Assembly: GCA_016458225.1 (NCBI GenBank)
Contig: JAEMGR010000003.1
Span: forward strand, 434,001 to 498,000
Source of the DNA: Myxococcaceae bacterium JPH2
Lineage (GTDB): Bacteria; Myxococcota; Myxococcia; Myxococcales; Myxococcaceae
DNA length: 64,000 nucleotides
Direction of reading: 5' to 3'
Shown here: piece by piece, positions 58,820-64,000 of the stretch
Position numbering within the stretch: position 1 is the stretch's first letter
How the letters are laid out: each line of letters opens with the position of its first letter
Made by a program: the position numbers and the translations under genes
The notes under the pieces: generated by a model
Told to the model about the DNA's origin: nothing
The model's database searches: none
Seen by the model: the letters and a program-made list of their open reading frames with translations, nothing else

Positions 58820-59938
58820 TCAGGGCGTCTGGAGCGGCCCCCGGAACCACGCCGGCTCCGCCGTCACGGAGGTGTTGCCCGCCACCATCCCCCGCGTGAA
58901 GAACGGGCTCTCGAAGAAGACGTAGGGGTGGAGCAGCTCGGGCCGGCTCGCCTTCTCCAGCCTCGCGGAAAGTTCGGATGGCAGCGTGAAGTCCAGCGCG
59001 TGGAGGTTGTCCTCCAGTTGCGCGAGCGAGCTGGCGCCCACCAGCGTGGAGCCCACGCCGGGCCGAGTGGCCACCCAGTTGAGCGCGACCTGCGCGGGCG
59101 TGCGCTCCACCGCGCGCGCAACGGCGAGGACCTCGTCCAGCAGCGCCCACGGCCGGTCCTTCAGGAACTTCTCGGCCACCAGCGGCACGCTCTGCAAGAT
59201 CGCGTGCGCGCGGCCCTCGCCCTTGGGCTGATTGCCTTCGCGGGTGTACTTGCCGGTGAGAAGGCCGCCGGCCAGCGGACTCCACGGCGTAATGGCGGCG
59301 CCCAGCGCGAGCGCGGCGGGGATGTGCTCGCGCTCGATGTTGCGCTCGGCCAGCGAGTACTCCAGCTGCAGCGCCACCACGCGCTCCCAGCCGTTGCGCT
59401 CCGCCAGCGTCTGCGCGCGGGCGAAGTACCACGCGGGCACGTCCGACAGGCCGATGTGGCGCACCTTGCCCTCGCGCACGAGCGTGGTGAGCGTCTGCAT
59501 CACCTCCTCGACGGGCGTCAGACCATCCCAGAGGTGAACCCAGTACAGGTCCACGTAGTCCGTCTTGAGGCGCCGCAGGGACGCCTCCAGTGCGCGGTAG
59601 ATGTTCTTGCGACCATTGCCTCCCGCGTTCGGGTCGCCCGGCGAGCCATTGGCGGTGAACTTGGTGGCGATGACGGCGCGGTCGCGTCCGCCGTGCTGGG
59701 CGAAGTAGTCGCCGATGATGCGCTCGCTCGACCCGGCGGTGTAGCCATCCGCCGTGTCGATGAAGTTCCCGCCCGCCTCCAGGTAGCGCGAGAGGATTTG
59801 ATGGGCGCGCTCCGCGGGCATCCCCCAGCCGAAGTCAGTGCCAAAGGCCATGGTGCCCAACGACAGCGGGCTGACTCGCAATCCGGATTGGCCAAGCAGG
59901 TGATAGCGCGACAGGGATTCGATGGGTCCAGCGGTCAT
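58820..59938 (-). CDS. Aldo/keto reductase
   Basis: This TIM-barrel NADPH oxidoreductase has 372 residues. The tetrad is visible: Asp and Tyr in FIDTADGYTAGSS, Lys in VIATKFTAN and His in DLYWVHLWDG. The C-terminal VGSTLVGASSLAQLEDNL binds the cofactor phosphate, as in the YajO/AKR12-like group. A start at 59938 fits the fold (YHLLGQSGLRVSPLSLGTM). The substrate is unknown. It is not linked to the biosynthetic locus at 14-30 kb. Confidence 0.92.
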   Translation of the reverse strand: MTAGPIESLSRYHLLGQSGLRVSPLSLGTMAFGTDFGWGMPAERAHQILSRYLEAGGNFIDTADGYTAGSSERIIGDYFAQHGGRDRAVIATKFTANGSPGDPNAGGNGRKNIYRALEASLRRLKTDYVDLYWVHLWDGLTPVEEVMQTLTTLVREGKVRHIGLSDVPAWYFARAQTLAERNGWERVVALQLEYSLAERNIEREHIPAALALGAAITPWSPLAGGLLTGKYTREGNQPKGEGRAHAILQSVPLVAEKFLKDRPWALLDEVLAVARAVERTPAQVALNWVATRPGVGSTLVGASSLAQLEDNLHALDFTLPSELSARLEKASRPELLHPYVFFESPFFTRGMVAGNTSVTAEPAWFRGPLQTP

Positions 59939-60060
59939 GAGGTGCTCGCATCCAGGTGGCGCCGGGGATGTCCGACGCGAGCCAAGAGATAGGCGAGCCC
60001 CCTGGGGCAAACACTCCGGTCCTTGCTCCGCAATTCGAGCGACGCCCGGAGGAATCCCTC

Positions 60061-60273
60061 TCACTCCGTGCGCATGAGGCCTTCCAGCCGCTCCATCACC
60101 TGCATCTTGTAGACCTGCGAACTACATTGGGCGCACTCGCCCTGCGGGATGTCGGTGAGCACCACGCTGCGCTGGGCCACCGTCAATTCCACTTCGATCA
60201 ACCTGTGCTCGTACGCGCCGGTGCAGGGGCACTTGCCATAGTCGATCTCATTGCCTCGATGGTTCTCCGCCAT
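60061..60273 (-). CDS. YgiT-type zinc finger protein
   Basis: This 70-residue protein has the four-Cys YgiT pattern: CPC near residue 15 and, after a VVLTDIPQGE strand, CAQCSSQVY. In other bacteria such proteins are often antitoxins of the MqsA kind or partners of small toxins. No toxin-like gene (for example MqsR or DUF4258) is seen on either side, and no DNA-binding helix-turn-helix follows, so its role is open. Only 26 bp separate it from the divergent gene at 60300. Confidence 0.75.
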   Translation of the reverse strand: MAENHRGNEIDYGKCPCTGAYEHRLIEVELTVAQRSVVLTDIPQGECAQCSSQVYKMQVMERLEGLMRTE

Positions 60274-60299
60274 GACGTTCGGCTATTCTAGCAGATACC

Positions 60300-61184
60300 G
60301 TGGCTCACATCCCCCGTCGCCCTCCCCCGCTCACACTGCGCCCCACCACGCGGCGCGAGGTCCGTCCTCGACGCAACGTCGCGGGAAAGAATGGCCCCTA
60401 CGTCCCCGGCCAGGAGGAGGATGAGGACGAGGAGGACCTCACCCAAGACCCAGGCATGTCGCTGGGCCATGGCGGCGAGCGCAAGCGCTCCGCCAGCGAG
60501 GAAGAAGCCTTCCGCCAGCTCGAGGAGGGCCGCGCCCGCGACCGACAGGGCACCTCGAAGACCGAGCAAGAGAGCGGCAAGACGGGCGGCGTGGGTGGGG
60601 AGTCCTCCTCGGGCAGCCGCGCCGCGGCCATGGCCCGGACCATCACCGGCTCGCAGCTGGTGGCCCAGACGGACTTCCAGCCCGCCAGCGTCAACGCCCC
60701 CATGAAGGCCGCGCAGGCGCAGCGGCTGGGGACCACCTCCGCCGCCATGGGTGGCATGCCCCAGGCCACGCCCGCGAACACGCGCGCCGCCCCGCGCATG
60801 AGCCCGCAGTTCGTGCTCAGCACGTCGAAGCCCGCGGGCACGCACGCCAGCCAGCACCCGCCACTCTCCGCCGAAGAGTCCGCGCCGCACACCGCCGTGG
60901 GCAAGGCCCTCGCCGAGGCCACGAAGCTGCTGGCGCCCTTCCTCAAGGAGGTCGACGGCGTCGAACCCCGGAGGAGCGCGGCGGGCGAGACGGTGCTCCT
61001 CGTCAAAGCCAACCGCAGCCTCAGTCAGGCCTCGCTGAAGAACATCCCGGAGAAGGTGCAAGGCTTCAAGACGGTGATTCAGCTCACCTTCGCCATGCTG
61101 CCCCTGCGCCGCGCCAGCACGCCCGCGCTCTCTCCGCCCGTGGGCTTCGTGGTGAAGAAGTCCACGCCCGTGAACAACAAGTAG
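60300..61184 (+). CDS. Hypothetical protein with disordered acidic N-terminus
   Basis: This 294-residue protein is not recognised. It starts with GTG and an Arg/Pro-rich stretch, then an acidic run (PGQEEDEDEEDLTQD), and is low-complexity (Ser, Gly, Ala, Lys) through about residue 190. A short folded-looking domain (about 195-285) follows: TAVGKALAEATKLLAPFLKEVDG ... TVLLVKANRSLSQASLKNIPEKVQGF. No signal peptide is present. Strong codon bias supports coding. The next gene downstream has a similar build of disordered N-terminus plus compact C-terminus. Confidence 0.65.
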   Translation: MAHIPRRPPPLTLRPTTRREVRPRRNVAGKNGPYVPGQEEDEDEEDLTQDPGMSLGHGGERKRSASEEEAFRQLEEGRARDRQGTSKTEQESGKTGGVGGESSSGSRAAAMARTITGSQLVAQTDFQPASVNAPMKAAQAQRLGTTSAAMGGMPQATPANTRAAPRMSPQFVLSTSKPAGTHASQHPPLSAEESAPHTAVGKALAEATKLLAPFLKEVDGVEPRRSAAGETVLLVKANRSLSQASLKNIPEKVQGFKTVIQLTFAMLPLRRASTPALSPPVGFVVKKSTPVNNK

Positions 61185-61431
61185 GCCATGGGGGCCCTGC
61201 GCCCCCGCCATCCCGCCCCGGCCCCTCAAGCCCAGGCAATGTCAGACAGTGAACAGTTGCATCCCGGGCCCATCCAGCCCGGCGGCGACATTTCATCTGC
61301 GCTGGAGGCCCGCGCCTTCCGGGTGAACCGGATGTGGGCTGGCGTGCATGTCCATTCCGGGAATCCCCGCGCCGCCATCATGTCTGTGTTAGCTCTGGAC
61401 TGTCGCACGCTCAGATTGGAGTCCAGACGTC

Positions 61432-62469
61432 ATGAAGGCCACCCAAATCCCGAAGCCCACCCTGACGCACGTTGGAAACACGCAGCTGCGGCCCCGAGCC
61501 GATCCCCCCAAGCAGCCGCCCGCCATCATCCCCCCGCACACCAGCTCGACTGGCCACGCGCCCATCCCCGTCAACACCAGCACCTTCAGCCCGGCGGGCA
61601 CGGTCTCCAGTTCGTCGAAGAAGACCGCGGGCCCGAAGCTGCATGCCCAAGGTCCCGCGCCCGCGCTGGCCCCGAGCACGCGCCCCGTCAAACCGCTGAA
61701 CATCGACAAGACCGCGTGCCTCACGCACGGCATGAGCCCGGAGTTCGTGAAGGACGCGCTGAGCAACGGGCAGCTCAGCTCCGCGTACAACCGGCTGGGC
61801 AAGGAGGGGAAGTACTCGCGCGACGCGGACCGCAACGGCGGTGGCGCACTGGGCGTCTACACCCGCGCCGTGGGCACCGAGCAGAAGGACTGGAAGGCCG
61901 AGGGCTACGGGGTGGGCAGCAACGCGGACAAGGTGCAGCTCATCCTCAGCCCCAGCTTCCTCACGAAGCAGGGCCACGCCTTCGAGGCTTCGTCCTCCGG
62001 CGGCGGCGGCACCGAGGCCTGGCGCGCGTCCTCCACGGACAACATGGGCCTGGTGCCCGGCGCGGCGAAGAAGGACCAGGTCGGCCTCCCGCAAGGGGAT
62101 CCGCTCAAGCGGACGAAGCAGCTGTGGGGCAAGCAGACCGAGTCGGGCCGCAATGACAACTTCAACAGCACCGTGGGCGGCCCGGACCTCAAGGTCCAGA
62201 ACGAGCAGCTCCACTGGGAGAAGATTCCCCTCAAGGACAACCTCAAGGGCATGGTCTGCACGTCCGAAGCGAGCTTCGACAAGATGATGCAGATCCCCGG
62301 CTCGAAGCGCAGTCAGCTCAAGATGCCATCGGGCACGGGCATCCAGGCCATGGGCACCGTGTTCGTGGGCGACCAGAAGATCAAGGTCGCCCTGGCGTCA
62401 CCTGACTCCTCGATGCTGTCCACCCTGCGCCACTCGGGCATCGCCAACGGCAACAACCAGGTGCGCTGA
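61432..62469 (+). CDS. Hypothetical protein with Pro-rich N-terminus and compact C-terminal domain
   Basis: This 345-residue protein is unassigned. Residues 1-90 are Pro/Thr/Ser-rich and likely disordered. From about 95 a compact domain begins (DKTACLTHGMSPEFVKDAL, then GALGVYTRAVGTEQKDW, VQLILSPSFLTKQG, QLHWEKIPL). Alternating hydrophobic strands with a conserved-looking Arg in VYTRAVG and a late Glu in LHWEKI are loosely reminiscent of ADP-ribosyltransferase-like folds, but no known family can be stated. No signal peptide is visible. The stop codon lies within a short tandem repeat. Confidence 0.6.
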   Translation: MKATQIPKPTLTHVGNTQLRPRADPPKQPPAIIPPHTSSTGHAPIPVNTSTFSPAGTVSSSSKKTAGPKLHAQGPAPALAPSTRPVKPLNIDKTACLTHGMSPEFVKDALSNGQLSSAYNRLGKEGKYSRDADRNGGGALGVYTRAVGTEQKDWKAEGYGVGSNADKVQLILSPSFLTKQGHAFEASSSGGGGTEAWRASSTDNMGLVPGAAKKDQVGLPQGDPLKRTKQLWGKQTESGRNDNFNSTVGGPDLKVQNEQLHWEKIPLKDNLKGMVCTSEASFDKMMQIPGSKRSQLKMPSGTGIQAMGTVFVGDQKIKVALASPDSSMLSTLRHSGIANGNNQVR

Positions 62470-62521
62470 GCGCACCTGCTTCCCGATGCGCTGAGCGCAC
62501 CTGCTTCCCGATGCGCTGAGC
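62463..62521. repeat. 25-bp tandem repeat spanning a stop codon
   Basis: Two exact 25-bp copies starting GCGCTGAGCGCACC and ending TTCCCGAT (62463-62487, 62488-62512) are followed by a partial third copy (62513-62521). Each holds GCGC-TGA-GCGC, so each can form a small hairpin. The first copy supplies the TGA stop of the gene at 61432. Confidence 0.85.
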
Positions 62522-62538
62522 TCAGCGAGCGTCGTCCC

Positions 62539-64000
62539 TCACCAGCTCGTAGCCGAGGGGGCCCAGCCGGCCCCCACGGCCAACAGGAGCGCATCCGCGC
62601 CGAAGCCTCGCTCCGCGTTGACGAAGCGCTCGTAGGCCACGTCCGCGAAGACGTGGAAGCGGCCCGTGCGCAGGCCCAGCCCCAGGCCCGCGCGCCCGCC
62701 CACCGCGCCCTGCGGAAGGAAGGCCGTGGCCCCCAGCAACCCATACGGCCGCAGCAGCAGCCCGCCCGAACCTTGAATCCCTGGCAGGAAGAGGCGCCCC
62801 TCCGCTCGCACATCCGGCCCCGCCTTCTGGCCCAGCACCGTGAGCGCCGCGCCGTACCCGAAGCCGTCCGGCGCCTCGTGGGGTGCGTGGACCACCTCGG
62901 CGGTGACCGCGGGCAACATCCCCGAACCCACCATGTCCCGCTCGCCGCGCAGCCCCACCATGCGCAACGCCCAGCCCCCCTCGGGCGACGGCGACGGCAA
63001 CGGCGTCGGAGGCGTCTCGAGCGTGGGGGGTGGAGTCACGGGAGTGGGTGGAGGCGTGACGGGGGACGCGGCCGCGCGGGCTTGCGTGCGCTGCTGGCGC
63101 AGACGTGAGAAGCGCTCGCGCAGCGTGCTCGACGCGTCCTCCACCGGCAGGGACACCGTGGCGTCCTGCTCCAGCGCGCGCCCGAAGGCCGCGTCGGACT
63201 GCTCCATGCGGCCCAGCCCGTATTGCAGCAGGCCCTCCATCAAATCCATCCAGAGGACGTCCTCGGGACCGTTGCCCGGCTGGGCCCGCACCTTCTGGAG
63301 CAGCGACAACGCCTTCTCATACTCCAGGTCCCCATAGAGCCGCTCCACGCGGCGCAGCGAGGGATTGCGTGGATGTGGACACGTGGGACACGCCGCCGAC
63401 TCCGCGACAGCGCTCGACGGCGCGGCGCAGACCAGCAACGCCAGGAGCACCACTCCACCCCGCGAGGCGCCTCGCAGCCAGCGCGCGCTCAGCAGGACCA
63501 GCACCGACCCCCAGGCCCAGGGGCTTGGCGGCCCGTTCGTGCTGCCGCAGCCGGCGTAATAGCTGTCAGGCCGTGTCTGGATTTTGAGCGCGGGCGAGCC
63601 CTGGCTGACATTGCCCGCGACGTCCGTGGCCGTGGCCGTGAGCGCGTGGGTGCGCGAGTCCACATCCAAGCCCGACTCGACGCTCCACTTTCCATCCGTG
63701 GCCGTCGCGGTGCCCGCGAGCTGGCCATCGAAATAGACAGACACCTGGCTGCCCGCCTCCGCGGTGCCCGTGACGGTCGCCAACCCCTTCACCTCATCGC
63801 CCTCGGCGGGAGACGTCACCACGGGCGGCGCGGGCGGCTGCGTGTCCAGCGTCCAGGTGCGCCGCTCGGGGGTAGCGTCCACGTTGCCAGTCATGTCGAT
63901 GGCGCGCGCCGCGAACGTGTGCGCGCCATCCGTGAGCGTTGGGAGCGTGGGCGTCCGTCCACAAGGCACGAAGGCCGCCGAGTCCAGGCTGCACTCGAAG
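62539..64000 (-). CDS. Ig-like repeat protein fused to outer-membrane-like domain, truncated by window edge
   Basis: The frame is open to the window end, so the N-terminus is missing. The visible part begins with bacterial Ig-like repeats (FECSLD, DGAHTFAARAIDMTGN, VTGTAEAGSQVSVYFDG) like those of the gliding-motility protein AgmC. Next comes AGCGSTNGPPSPWAWGS plus a hydrophobic run and Arg residues (about 63470-63560), which looks like a MYXO-CTERM surface-sorting tag that normally ends a protein. Without a stop, a second hydrophobic signal-like stretch (VVLLALLVCAAPSSAVA, about 63400-63465) follows, then a TPR-like helical domain, a Pro-rich linker and a beta-barrel-like C-terminus. It may be a true fusion, or two genes joined by a lost stop. 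Confidence 0.75.
   Translation of the reverse strand, partial: FECSLDSAAFVPCGRTPTLPTLTDGAHTFAARAIDMTGNVDATPERRTWTLDTQPPAPPVVTSPAEGDEVKGLATVTGTAEAGSQVSVYFDGQLAGTATATDGKWSVESGLDVDSRTHALTATATDVAGNVSQGSPALKIQTRPDSYYAGCGSTNGPPSPWAWGSVLVLLSARWLRGASRGGVVLLALLVCAAPSSAVAESAACPTCPHPRNPSLRRVERLYGDLEYEKALSLLQKVRAQPGNGPEDVLWMDLMEGLLQYGLGRMEQSDAAFGRALEQDATVSLPVEDASSTLRERFSRLRQQRTQARAAASPVTPPPTPVTPPPTLETPPTPLPSPSPEGGWALRMVGLRGERDMVGSGMLPAVTAEVVHAPHEAPDGFGYGAALTVLGQKAGPDVRAEGRLFLPGIQGSGGLLLRPYGLLGATAFLPQGAVGGRAGLGLGLRTGRFHVFADVAYERFVNAERGFGADALLLAVGAGWAPSATSW

Overview
The window is very GC-rich, densely packed with genes and strongly biased to G/C at third codon positions. It looks like the chromosome of a predatory myxobacterium (Myxococcaceae-like). 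Supporting signs are many secreted Cys-rich and Gly-rich lipoproteins, several secreted proteases (S8, S9, M4), collagen-like and tail-collar surface proteins, a DUF4398/OmpA pair, a multi-GAF/PAS sensor kinase, and a right-edge Ig-repeat protein with a MYXO-CTERM-like segment. No rRNA, tRNA, CRISPR array, transposase or prophage module was seen.

Layout. 1-12.9 kb: a 5'-truncated sensor histidine kinase, a subtilisin-like lipoprotein, a Cys-rich membrane-anchored protein, a prolyl-oligopeptidase-type peptidase, a DUF4397 lipoprotein, 3-methyladenine DNA glycosylase I and small secreted NTF2-like proteins. 13.1-29.7 kb: an AraC regulator, then two divergent gene sets that look like one biosynthetic locus. 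Leftward (20308 to 14052) run an AfsA-type hotdog protein, HAD phosphatase, unknown protein, MFS transporter, aldo/keto reductase, ABM-type monooxygenase and porin. Rightward (20624 to 29248) run an acyl-AMP ligase, SDR reductase, discrete ACP, one-module type I PKS (KS-AT-DH-KR-ACP, no thioesterase) and an unknown protein. A small LuxR-type regulator closes the locus. 30-40.8 kb: ABC ATPase plus ABC-permease/M1-peptidase fusion, homoserine dehydrogenase, M4 metalloprotease, Tat-exported amidase and a di-iron hydroxylase. 41-50.3 kb: small regulators, a TetR gene with an alpha/beta hydrolase, truncated haemoglobin, 5'-3' exonuclease, DUF4398 and OmpA proteins, two GNATs and a DUF1338 protein. 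50.4-64 kb: a collagen-like lipoprotein divergent from a tail-collar protein, AI-2E-type and DedA membrane proteins, bioA, an acyl desaturase, an aldo/keto reductase, an orphan YgiT zinc finger, two unrecognised proteins and the truncated Ig-repeat/outer-membrane fusion.

The most interesting part is the divergent locus around 20.4 kb. In Streptomyces, AfsA condenses a beta-ketoacyl-ACP with dihydroxyacetone phosphate, and a phosphatase and a reductase then finish a gamma-butyrolactone signal. Here an AfsA-like protein sits with a HAD phosphatase, two reductases, an ACP, an acyl ligase and a PKS whose KR domain has Glu where the catalytic Tyr should be. That PKS should therefore leave a beta-keto group, which is the acyl form AfsA uses. 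With an MFS pump, a porin, paired palindromes in the divergent promoter region and a LuxR regulator, the locus reads as a self-contained butenolide/butyrolactone-type pathway. This is inference from gene content and motifs; the chemistry is untested.
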